This document shows, piece after piece, positions 7,850 through 15,000 of a stretch of 40,423 nucleotides of DNA. The position numbers were made by a program, and so were the translations under genes. The DNA is from JAAUTS01 sp034440395 (GTDB taxonomy: Bacteria > Verrucomicrobiota > Verrucomicrobiia > Methylacidiphilales > JAAUTS01), in assembly GCA_034440395.1 (NCBI GenBank), contig JAWXBW010000057.1:1-40423 (forward strand), in the 5' to 3' direction. The notes beneath the pieces were generated by a model. That model saw only the letters and a program-made list of their open reading frames with translations, did no database searches and was not told where the DNA came from. Every line of letters starts with the position of its first letter. The first letter of the stretch is position 1.

Positions 7850-8884
7850 TCATACTGGGTAGACTGCAAACTCGTCGCTCTTGCCTAACTGCTCTTTTTG
7901 CGGTGTGGCGTAGAACTGTTGAGATTCTTGCGGAAGCAGTTCCCAGAATTGTTCTCGCCGCTGATTATCCAAGTCGTTTAAGGCGTCATCGATTAAAAGT
8001 AGGGGCCAGCGTTGTGTTTTTTCTTGGATCAATTTTATCTCCAACAATCTTAAAGCCAGTGCTCCAGACTTCACCTGACCTTCTGAGCCAAAGGCACGTA
8101 AGGCCTGACCTTTTAGCTGAAATTTCCAGTCATCACGATGCGGCCCTAATTGCGCTGCGTGAAATTGTTGTTCCATCGCCCAGAGTTTATCTCGCGTGCG
8201 CGTTAGCTGTCGTGGAATCTCGGCGTCATAAGTGATTTCTAATACTTCTTTTTTACCAGTTAATATTTGATAGGACTTTTCCAAGAGCGGTGCGGCCTGC
8301 AAGGTGAAATTAGAGCGCACCTCATGGATGCGGCGTGTGAGCTCCTCAAGTTGATCCGTTAACGTATTCCAAAGGTTTCGATCATGGGGAGATTTACGAA
8401 GAAAAGCGTTTTTCTGCTTTAACAAGAGTTGCGCGCGCTGGATGAGTTGCAGATATTCTGGCTCAATGGAGGCAATGATGCCATCGACCCACTGACGCCT
8501 AAGCTGAGCGGGGCCTTGCAGTAAATGGCGATCACTGTTTTGAAAAACCACCACTTGCACCTGTCCCCAATAATCTCGAAAAGTAATATGAGCTTGTTCA
8601 TTTAGGGTAAGAATTCTTTCATCCACTCCCCACTCTACTTTAAGTTTATGCACGGCCTCTTTTTCAAAGACACCAGCAAGGCCCATGCTATTTCCTCCCC
8701 AGTGAATAAGCTCACGTGTTTGGTGTGTGCGAAAAGACCGGCAGCGGATAAGAAAATAAATGGCCTCTAAAAGGCTTGTTTTCCCTTTGCCATTTTCTCC
8801 CAAAAAAACATTACGCTGGGTTAAGCCCGTAAGACAGAACTCTTGGTAACAGCGGAAGTCTTGGAGACGGATTTCTTTTAACAA
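7850..8884 (-). CDS. recF: DNA replication and repair protein RecF
   Basis: A 344-residue SMC-like ATPase that helps load RecA at single-strand gaps. The N-terminus has LKEIRLQDFRCYQEF and the Walker A motif GENGKGKTSLLEAIYFL; the C-terminal signature/Walker B part has GSEGQVKSGALALRL and LLIDDALNDLDNQRR (the usual DDVLSELD in slightly altered form). The start must be TTG at 8884: an in-frame TAA lies five codons upstream, the next methionine is at about residue 66, beyond the Walker A site, and the TTG position matches the family N-terminus. It follows dnaN with a 30-base gap, the classical dnaA-dnaN-recF order. The last 20 residues (after QQFYAT) are not typical and may be lineage-specific. 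Confidence 0.95.
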   Translation of the reverse strand: MLKEIRLQDFRCYQEFCLTGLTQRNVFLGENGKGKTSLLEAIYFLIRCRSFRTHQTRELIHWGGNSMGLAGVFEKEAVHKLKVEWGVDERILTLNEQAHITFRDYWGQVQVVVFQNSDRHLLQGPAQLRRQWVDGIIASIEPEYLQLIQRAQLLLKQKNAFLRKSPHDRNLWNTLTDQLEELTRRIHEVRSNFTLQAAPLLEKSYQILTGKKEVLEITYDAEIPRQLTRTRDKLWAMEQQFHAAQLGPHRDDWKFQLKGQALRAFGSEGQVKSGALALRLLEIKLIQEKTQRWPLLLIDDALNDLDNQRREQFWELLPQESQQFYATPQKEQLGKSDEFAVYPV

Positions 8885-8914
8885 TTCAAATGCCCGTTAG
8901 CTGCGTCCCGCATT

Positions 8915-10009
8915 TTACGCAGTGCGCATGGGCATGATGACGTAGAGAAAAGGCCGATTGTAGCGGATGACGCCTGGGCTCAGCTCATCCGTAAAGTCAA
9001 AAAAGATTTCGTCCGTTTCTAAGTTGCGTAGCGGGTCTGCCAAGAATTCTGGGTTAAAAGCGATGTTGAAATCTTTACCTTTATAGGAGACGGGGAGTGA
9101 TTCTTTAGCTTCACCTACGTCTGGTGTGTTAGCACTGATTTCGAGGGTATTTTTCGAAAAACTTAAACGAATGGAACTTGATTTTTCGCTGCTTAGAATG
9201 GCGACACGTTTAACACTCGTTAAAAGTAATTCACGTTCGATTGTGATGCGTTCTTTTGTTTCGCTGGGAATTACTTGTTTATAATTTGGATAATTCCCTT
9301 CGATTAATTTAGAACAAAGATACGTCGAGCCCACTGTGAATCCGATCTGATTTTCTGCAATGGCAATTTGCACTTCCCCTGAGTCGGAAAGAATGCGCTG
9401 TAGCTCATTCACCGCTTTGGTCGGAAGAATAATATCCACTTCACTAGCTTTAGGAAACTCTAGTTCTTGTTCAATCAAAGCTAGGCGACGTCCATCTGTA
9501 GCGACGACAATTAATTTACCTTCTTTAAAACTAAGTAAGGCTCCGTTTAGAACATAACGGCTCTCATCTGTGGACATGGCATAAGCTGTTTTTTTAAGCA
9601 TTTCACGGAAGCTTGGCTGCTCAAGTTTAAAGATGTGCGCGTTGTCCATCTTAGGAAAGGGAGGGAAATCATCTTCCGCTAAGCCCATAATTTTAAAGAA
9701 ACTGTTTCCTGCTCGAATGGAGGCACTGTTCTTTGCATCGACTTCCACCACGACATCAGTTGCGGGAAGTTCGCGCACAATGGTAAAGAGACGACGCGCA
9801 GGCAGGGTAATGCTACCGGGTTTCTCAATCAATGCTTCCACACTGGTGCAAATGCCCGTGTCTAAATCTGTCGTGGTAAAACTTAGGCCACGACCTTCGC
9901 TTTTGATGAGCACATTACTTAAGACTGGTAACGTTGTGCGCGTGCTGACAACGCTCTGAACGGTTTGTAATCCTTCAAGGAATTTTTCGCGTGATATGAT
10001 GAATTTCAT
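8915..10009 (-). CDS. dnaN: DNA polymerase III sliding clamp, beta subunit
   Basis: A 364-residue protein, the standard length for the ring-forming processivity clamp. Three repeated clamp domains of about 120 residues each are recognisable. The N-terminus MKFIISREKFLEGLQTVQSV, the central TDGRRLALIEQELEF block and the C-terminal YVIMPMRTA (the usual end is MPMRL) are typical. The ATG start at 10009 fits the family. It is separated from dnaA by 284 bases containing DnaA-box-like sites and from recF by 30 bases. The C-terminal peptide-binding pocket residues near the end (NRPFLYVIMPM) are kept, so it should bind polymerase and repair partners normally. The Y-family polymerase at 29859 carries a matching clamp-binding peptide. 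Confidence 0.97.
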   Translation of the reverse strand: MKFIISREKFLEGLQTVQSVVSTRTTLPVLSNVLIKSEGRGLSFTTTDLDTGICTSVEALIEKPGSITLPARRLFTIVRELPATDVVVEVDAKNSASIRAGNSFFKIMGLAEDDFPPFPKMDNAHIFKLEQPSFREMLKKTAYAMSTDESRYVLNGALLSFKEGKLIVVATDGRRLALIEQELEFPKASEVDIILPTKAVNELQRILSDSGEVQIAIAENQIGFTVGSTYLCSKLIEGNYPNYKQVIPSETKERITIERELLLTSVKRVAILSSEKSSSIRLSFSKNTLEISANTPDVGEAKESLPVSYKGKDFNIAFNPEFLADPLRNLETDEIFFDFTDELSPGVIRYNRPFLYVIMPMRTA

Positions 10010-10293
10010 GTTGTTGTGTTCTCTAATAGTATCTTTTTAAAGAAAGAAAGTATCTGTAATATAGCTGTTAATAAAGGAACACAAGTTTTATAAACCTATC
10101 AGCATGAACCTTTTGGTTGAATAATAGTCTGGGGATAACTGGGGCTAAGAAGTCTTGGATTTGTCACAAAGTTGAAGAAAAGGAGATAGCGAGCAATTTA
10201 CTAGAAGTTCATTCAACCTTTATTCACACGCTTATTATAAAGTATTTGAAGTCAGTATATTATGTGAATTTGTGATAATGGAGAAGGAATGGG
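10010..10293. other. Candidate chromosomal replication origin (dnaA-dnaN intergenic)
   Basis: This AT-rich stretch of 284 bases between dnaA and dnaN holds one perfect DnaA box (TTATTCACA, 10220-10228, plus strand) and two sites with one mismatch on the other strand (TGTTAATAA, 10066-10074; TGGGGATAA, 10130-10138). AT-rich runs at 10229-10275 could serve as the unwinding element. The dnaA-dnaN spacer is a common origin position. The box count is low, so the call is tentative; the other side of dnaA has only 78 bases. Confidence 0.45.
10220..10228 (+). promoter_or_regulatory. DnaA box TTATTCACA
   Basis: This is an exact match to the TTATNCACA consensus in the dnaA-dnaN spacer, placed where DnaA could both start replication and regulate dnaN transcription. 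Confidence 0.6.
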
Positions 10294-11652
10294 TCAAATT
10301 ATTTCCATGCGTTCAATGAGTTGTTGAACTTGATGACGCAGCGCAACATCATTAGCTATTTTTTGTTCGATCGTTTTATGGGCATGTAATACGGTGCCAT
10401 GATCACGCCCGCCGAAGGCATCACCGATTTCCTGTAAGGATTTAGGAGTCAACTTCCGACTTAAATACATGGCGATCATGCGCGGGAAGGCGATATTATT
10501 AGGGCGTCGTTTACTTGTCATATCAGTAAGTCTGATATCGAACCCTTCGGCCACACGTTTTTGAATAAGATCAATGGAAATTTTATTACGTGCTTCTTGT
10601 TGAATGAAATCTTTAAGAAGTTCTTCCACTTGTATTTGAGAAATCTTCTTGTCATTAAGGGCGGCCCAAGCGGCAACGCGGTTAAGGGCACCTTCCAAAC
10701 GACGAACGTTTGCTTTAACGCGTTCTGCGATGAACATGAGGACAGTATCTCCCAAAGTAATCTGCATTTTCTGAGCTTTAGCTTTAAGAATGGCTAAGCG
10801 GGTTTCAATGTCGGGTGGTTGGAGTTCAGCTGTTAGGCCCCACTCGAAACGAGAGACGAGACGTTGTTCTAAATTAGAGATGTCGGCTGGGGTGCAGTCG
10901 CTGGTGAGCACGATTTGTTTATTACCGTCAAATAAAGCGTTGAAGGTATGGAAAAACTCTTCTTGTGATCGCTCTTTACCCGCAAAGAATTGAATGTCGT
11001 CAATAAGCAGTGCATCAGCCTGACGGAAGCGTTTACGGAATTTGATTAATTCCCCCTTTTGGATGGCGCTGACAAATTCATTGGTGAACTGCTCTGAGGT
11101 GACGTAAACGATTTTAGCATTCTTTTTCTTGCTGGCGATACGGTGCCCGACGGCGTGCATGAGATGGGTTTTGCCAAGTCCGACATGACCGTGAATGAAA
11201 AGGGGATTATAGATCTTAGCGGGTGCATCTGCGACGGCTATGGCGGCGGCGTGGGCGAATTGATTATTTAAGCCTACGACGAAGGTTTCAAATTGATAGC
11301 GCACGACGAGGTCTGAGGTGGGCGTTATGGAAAATTCTTGTTTAAGCTCATGTCCAGTGGGGCCGATGTCGGAGATGGTGGGAACGAGGGTGTTAGCTTG
11401 CTCAAAGGTGATGGGGATCTCTTTGTTTGTCAGCAAGGTGACGCATTCGCGAAGCTGAACGAGGTAGTTTTCTTCAATCCAATATTGATAGATGGAATTT
11501 TCTACTCCTAAGACAAGACGGTCTGATTCAAGGGCGACAAGTTTTACTGGGGAAAACCAACGCAGGTAAGCGTCAGGTGAAATGAGGCTCTTTAACTCTT
11601 CACAGATTTTAGTCCACGTTTCGATCGGATTGTTGAAGGGAGAGTTCTGCAT
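10294..11652 (-). CDS. dnaA: Chromosomal replication initiator protein DnaA
   Basis: A 452-residue initiator with all four domains. Domain I (about 10-85) includes TWTKICEEL and the W of LRWFSPV; a short linker follows. The AAA+ domain has Walker A GHVGLGKTH (155-163), Walker B LLIDDIQFF and sensor LTSDCTPADI. The C-terminal DNA-binding domain ends with the DnaA signature GGRDHGTVLHAHKTIEQ. Domain II is short, giving a compact protein. The ATG at 11652 matches the family start. It heads the minus-strand run dnaA-dnaN-recF-transketolase; upstream, 78 bases away, is the PP2C phosphatase gene on the same strand. No obvious DnaA box lies in that short upstream gap. Confidence 0.98.
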   Translation of the reverse strand: MQNSPFNNPIETWTKICEELKSLISPDAYLRWFSPVKLVALESDRLVLGVENSIYQYWIEENYLVQLRECVTLLTNKEIPITFEQANTLVPTISDIGPTGHELKQEFSITPTSDLVVRYQFETFVVGLNNQFAHAAAIAVADAPAKIYNPLFIHGHVGLGKTHLMHAVGHRIASKKKNAKIVYVTSEQFTNEFVSAIQKGELIKFRKRFRQADALLIDDIQFFAGKERSQEEFFHTFNALFDGNKQIVLTSDCTPADISNLEQRLVSRFEWGLTAELQPPDIETRLAILKAKAQKMQITLGDTVLMFIAERVKANVRRLEGALNRVAAWAALNDKKISQIQVEELLKDFIQQEARNKISIDLIQKRVAEGFDIRLTDMTSKRRPNNIAFPRMIAMYLSRKLTPKSLQEIGDAFGGRDHGTVLHAHKTIEQKIANDVALRHQVQQLIERMEII

Positions 11653-11730
11653 GGCGAGTTGGTTAATTAAATCGTAGGGAAAAGTTCCGACAAGTACAAA
11701 AATGCAATAAGTACTTATATTGTTTCTGAC

Positions 11731-12576
11731 TTAGGCCTCTAAAACTTCAATCCAAACGGCTGTTATATTATCCTGACCGGATTTATCTAAGGCGGCTTCT
11801 ACTAAGCGACGGGCAGTAGGCAGTATAGCTTCTTCTGGGCTAGGGTTTTGGATGAACGCCAGTAGGTGGGAATCCCAGAGACCATCAATCAAGCCATCAC
11901 TACAGATTAAAAATCTATCTCCGGTTTGATAACTCACGGTGCCGACTTGGGGATCCACGAATTGGTGGCCGGCACCCAGAGCTTTTTGGATAGAGTTTTT
12001 TAAGGGATGTTGTCTAGCCTCGCGTTCATTGATTTTATTTTGACGAAAAAGCCAGCCAACGTGAGAGTCGTCAGCGGTAAGCTGTTTCATGCCGCCTTCT
12101 ACGGGAAAATAATAGATACGGGAGTCGCCGATGTGGGCAAAATGTAACCACGAAGGGGAAAAACAGCAGAGGCTTAGTGTTGAGCCCATACCTGAACATT
12201 CGCTATAATTTTGGCCTAGATGTGTTAAGGCTTTATGAATTTCATGATAGAGTTCTTGAAATAGATCGGGGTAACCAGCATTGAGTCCGAGAGTGCTATT
12301 ACGAAAACCTTTTGGCAGAAGTTTAGTAATTTTTTCTACAGCTATTCTGCTAGCAAATTCCCCAGCATTAGCGCCGCCCATACCATCACCTACTGCGAAA
12401 ACAAAATCTCCTACAGTAAAGTTAGACTCCCCTTCCTTGCCTAAATAACGAATCTCCTGAGCATCAAAAGTTAGAGCCAAAAAAGAGTCTTCATTATTCA
12501 AGCGCACTTTTCCGCGGTGAGTCATGGCTGACCAGCGGAGGGTCTGGGATAGTGGAGTAGAATCGTTAGGGTTCAT
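11731..12576 (-). CDS. PP2C-family Ser/Thr protein phosphatase
   Basis: A 281-residue metal-dependent phosphatase (PPM/PP2C). The metal- and phosphate-site motifs appear in the usual order: THRGKVRLNNEDSF (19-32), GDGMGGANAGEFAS, a central AHIGDSRIYYF, SDGLIDGLWD and the late SGQDNITAVWIEV. This is the bare catalytic domain of the bacterial Stp type, without membrane or sensor domains, so the protein is cytoplasmic. Its ATG overlaps the stop of the kinase-like gene (ATGA), so the two are co-translated, which suggests that they act on the same phosphoprotein. dnaA follows 78 bases downstream on the same strand. Confidence 0.93.
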   Translation of the reverse strand: MNPNDSTPLSQTLRWSAMTHRGKVRLNNEDSFLALTFDAQEIRYLGKEGESNFTVGDFVFAVGDGMGGANAGEFASRIAVEKITKLLPKGFRNSTLGLNAGYPDLFQELYHEIHKALTHLGQNYSECSGMGSTLSLCCFSPSWLHFAHIGDSRIYYFPVEGGMKQLTADDSHVGWLFRQNKINEREARQHPLKNSIQKALGAGHQFVDPQVGTVSYQTGDRFLICSDGLIDGLWDSHLLAFIQNPSPEEAILPTARRLVEAALDKSGQDNITAVWIEVLEA

Positions 12577-12986
12577 TCTTTGGGCATGGCGACAGGAGAG
12601 CGATGAGTAGGATCACGTAAAAGAGTAGCAAATTCAAAATCGATTATATAAAAGCGGCCCGCTATGGGGTTGTAGGTTACATTACGAAGGGCTTGATCTT
12701 CATGCCGCACGCCGAAGGTTTCTAATTCTTGAAAAAGCGCTGTCATTTTTTGCTCACTTAATTGCTCGACTCGGTTTCCGCCATTACTCGTGATCAAAAG
12801 TAGCCTTTCTGGTGCAACCTCCAAGATGCGTGGGACAAAGGGGCAGCCGACTTTTTCTAGATAACGTAAAACGAGAACCTCATTTTCAAACCGTTCTTTA
12901 GCTTGGTGTCCACGGAAGATTTTACTAACGGTTCCATCGTAGCCGATGTGGACAATGGCTCGTTTCGTATCTTTGGCTACCTCCAT
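12573..12986 (-). CDS. Minimal RIO/Bud32-like protein kinase domain protein
   Basis: A 137-residue protein from the ATG at 12986; a TTG at 13022 would add 12 residues, and neither start has a clear ribosome binding site. Kinase-like landmarks appear in order: a strand-turn-strand start VHIGYDGTVSKIF with a lysine (K22) in the ATP-lysine position, RFENEVLVLRYLE with a candidate helix-C Glu (E34 or E36), the catalytic-loop-like HEDQALRN (H95, D97, N102), and IIDFEFA (D116) in place of DFG. The spacing of loop and DFG-like Asp fits RIO or Bud32 small kinases, but the length is well below theirs and the activation segment and C-lobe helices are almost absent. It could be a mini-kinase or a pseudokinase. 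It overlaps the PP2C gene by 4 bases. Confidence 0.65.
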   Translation of the reverse strand: MEVAKDTKRAIVHIGYDGTVSKIFRGHQAKERFENEVLVLRYLEKVGCPFVPRILEVAPERLLLITSNGGNRVEQLSEQKMTALFQELETFGVRHEDQALRNVTYNPIAGRFYIIDFEFATLLRDPTHRSPVAMPKE

Positions 12987-13073
12987 ACTGGTAACGTTGC
13001 CATGCGCCGCCCTGTAGCTCAATACCAGAAAAAACCAATCTGCTAGGCAGGTTTTAATTAAATGTCATACGTT

Positions 13074-13089
13074 TGGCACTAAAACTGCT
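13074..13089 (+). promoter_or_regulatory. Sigma-54 (RpoN) promoter of glnII
   Basis: TGGCAC (13074-13079), a five-base spacer TAAAA, then CTGCT (13085-13089) gives the defining GG-N10-GC arrangement of a -24/-12 promoter with one mismatch in the -12 block. Transcription would start near 13100, leaving a leader of about 105 bases before the glnII ATG. Nitrogen-regulated glutamine synthetases are classical targets of sigma-54 and NtrC-type activators. The enhancer sites of the activator are not identified. Confidence 0.65.
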
Positions 13090-13144
13090 AAATAGTAAAT
13101 ACTTGTAAGTGAATGGTTAAACATTCAACTTGTGGGTCAGGCGT

Positions 13145-13156
13145 CTGCATATGCAG
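13145..13156. promoter_or_regulatory. Perfect dyad CTGCATATGCAG in the glnII leader
   Basis: This 12-base perfect palindrome lies between the predicted sigma-54 start and the glnII ATG. It could be an operator or the top of an RNA hairpin. A gapped version (CTGCAT-5-ATGCAG) occurs at 32755-32771 upstream of the carbohydrate genes. No function can be assigned. Confidence 0.35.
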
Positions 13157-13205
13157 GCGTTTGAGTATTTAAAATTAACCCTTATCCAATCTAAGACAGC
13201 TCACT

Positions 13206-14228
13206 ATGGCTAAATATAAACTCGAATACGTCTGGCTCGACGGTTACACCCCAGTGCCCAACCTGCGCAGTAAAACGCAGATTAAAGAATACAGCAGCTT
13301 TCCTAAGCTCGATGACCTACCTCTTTGGGGTTTCGACGGAAGCTCTACCCGGCAGGCTGAAGGCCGTAGCTCGGATTGTGTTCTTAAGCCAGTCGCCATT
13401 TTCCCCGACAGCACCCGCAAAAATGGCGCTCTCGTCATGTGTGAAGTCATGATGCCTGACGGTAAGACACCGCATCCCTCTAACGATCGCGCCACCATCC
13501 TTGATGATCCCGAAACATGGTTTGGGTTTGAACAGGAGTATTTCCTCTACCAAGATGGTCGCCCCCTAGGATTCCCTGCTGAAGGTTACCCCGCACCCCA
13601 GGGTGAGTACTATACAGGCGTCGGCTACAAAAACGTCGGTGATATCGCCCGCCAGATTGTGGAAGAACATTTGGATCTGTGTCTTGATGCAGGCATCAAC
13701 CACGAAGGCATCAATGCTGAGGTCGCTAAAGGTCAGTGGGAGTTCCAAATCTTCGGTAAAGGCTCTAAGCGTGCCGCGGATGAAGTGTGGATCGCACGCT
13801 ATCTTCTGAATCGTCTTTGTGAAAAATACGGCGTGGACATCAACTACCATTGCAAACCCCTCGGTAAGGAACTGGACTGGAACGGTTCTGGTATGCACGC
13901 TAACTTCTCTACGAAGTTTTTGCGCGAGACGGGCGGTAAGGAGTATTTTGAAAAGCTCATGGCGCAGTTCGCCAAGAACATGGACGAGCACGTCGCCGTC
14001 TATGGCCCTGATAACCACCTACGTCTGACCGGTCTGCATGAAACGCAGTCGATTGATAAATTCACTTACGGCATTGCTGACCGTGGATCTTCGATCCGCG
14101 TCCCGCACTCCTTCGTGAACAGTGGGTATAAAGGCTACCTAGAAGATCGTCGTCCGAACTCTCAAGGCAACCCCTACGCCATTGCGAGCCGTATCCTCAA
14201 GACTGTCTCGGAAGTGCCTACGAAATAA
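13206..14228 (+). CDS. glnII: Glutamine synthetase type II (eukaryote-like)
   Basis: A 340-residue GSII enzyme making glutamine from glutamate, ammonia and ATP in the cytoplasm. Characteristic blocks are KLEYVWLDGYTPVPNLRSKT, WGFDGSSTRQAEGRSSD, the metal-site stretch WFGFEQEYFLY, INAEVAKGQWEFQIF, NGSGMHANFSTKFLRE and the C-terminal GSSIRVPHSFVNSGYKGYLEDRRP. The length is that of plant and bacterial GSII (about 340-370) and much less than that of GSI. The enzyme lacks the adenylylation-type control of GSI, so transcriptional control is expected, in line with the sigma-54 promoter at 13074. The gene is monocistronic: a strong terminator follows at 14254. GSII is known from Rhizobiales, actinomycetes and Verrucomicrobiota. 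Confidence 0.97.
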   Translation: MAKYKLEYVWLDGYTPVPNLRSKTQIKEYSSFPKLDDLPLWGFDGSSTRQAEGRSSDCVLKPVAIFPDSTRKNGALVMCEVMMPDGKTPHPSNDRATILDDPETWFGFEQEYFLYQDGRPLGFPAEGYPAPQGEYYTGVGYKNVGDIARQIVEEHLDLCLDAGINHEGINAEVAKGQWEFQIFGKGSKRAADEVWIARYLLNRLCEKYGVDINYHCKPLGKELDWNGSGMHANFSTKFLRETGGKEYFEKLMAQFAKNMDEHVAVYGPDNHLRLTGLHETQSIDKFTYGIADRGSSIRVPHSFVNSGYKGYLEDRRPNSQGNPYAIASRILKTVSEVPTK

Positions 14229-14253
14229 GCAGTTTTAAAATAGTTTAAATTTT

Positions 14254-14288
14254 AAGCGGCGTCACCTCCTAGTGACGCCGCTTTTTTG
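14254..14288 (+). terminator. Rho-independent terminator after glnII
   Basis: A perfect 12-bp stem AAGCGGCGTCAC / GTGACGCCGCTT with the six-base loop CTCCTA is followed by a run of T. It is the clearest terminator in the window and isolates glnII from hupE. Confidence 0.93.
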
Positions 14289-14379
14289 TGGCTTCCCTAT
14301 TTAGGTGAGGAAAGTAGGCGAATAATTTCGTGGAAAATGCCTCCGTATTGACTTAGGGTCAAGGCTAAGAAAATTAAGC

Positions 14380-14970
14380 ATGAAAAAATATTTTAATTCC
14401 CCTTGGCTCCTACTGGTAGTTAGTTTTTTACTTTTCCCTTGTCTTGCTCAAGCTCATACAGGGGTGAATTCCATCCAAGGTTTTAGCTCAGGGCTGATCC
14501 ATCCCTTTGGCGGCCTAGACCATCTTTGTGCTATGTTAGCGGTAGGCCTGTGGGCGGCGCAGCTCGGTGGTCGTGCCTTCTGGGTCGTGCCTGTAGCTTT
14601 TCTTTCCGTCATGGTTCTGGGTGGAATTCTCGGTATGATGAATGTCTCTCTTCCCCTAGTAGAGCAAGGCATACTCGCCTCTGTCTTCATCATGGGAATT
14701 CTTCTAGCTGCGGCTGTTCGGTTACCTTTAGTTATCAGCGTTATTTTGGTGGGCGCCTTTGCCTTATTTCACGGTCATGCCCATGGAGCCGAGATGTCCG
14801 AATCTTCTCTAGGCGTGCTATATGGGGCGGGCTTTATCGTGGCGACCGCACTTTTACATGCCGCAGGTATGAGCGGTGGAGTCGCTCTACAGAAAACGAC
14901 TAGACCTGTAGTCTTGCGTTGGGCGGGTGTCTTCGTGATTGCTTGCGGGCTTTACTTAACTCTTGCGTAA
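14380..14970 (+). CDS. hupE: HupE/UreJ family nickel/cobalt transport protein
   Basis: A 196-residue membrane protein with a cleavable signal peptide ending at about LAQA-HTG, then six hydrophobic segments. The HupE/UreJ metal-site motif HPFGGLDHLCAMLAVGLWA is near residue 42, and a second His-rich site, FHGHAHGAE, is in the middle of the protein. Both are diagnostic of this family, which imports Ni or Co. No urease or hydrogenase genes are in the window, so the user of the metal is unknown. It lies 151 bases after glnII, beyond its terminator, and converges on the fumarase gene. The leader of 90 bases shows no riboswitch that I recognise. Confidence 0.92.
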   Translation: MKKYFNSPWLLLVVSFLLFPCLAQAHTGVNSIQGFSSGLIHPFGGLDHLCAMLAVGLWAAQLGGRAFWVVPVAFLSVMVLGGILGMMNVSLPLVEQGILASVFIMGILLAAAVRLPLVISVILVGAFALFHGHAHGAEMSESSLGVLYGAGFIVATALLHAAGMSGGVALQKTTRPVVLRWAGVFVIACGLYLTLA

Positions 14971-15000
14971 TTGCGCAAAGGAAACGGGTTTCTCTAGCTC

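Noticed and set aside
13022..13022. TTG start of the mini-kinase at 13022
   Set aside because: An ATG at 12986 gives an N-terminus just before the kinase-like start; neither start has a clear Shine-Dalgarno, so the shorter ATG form is preferred but not proven.
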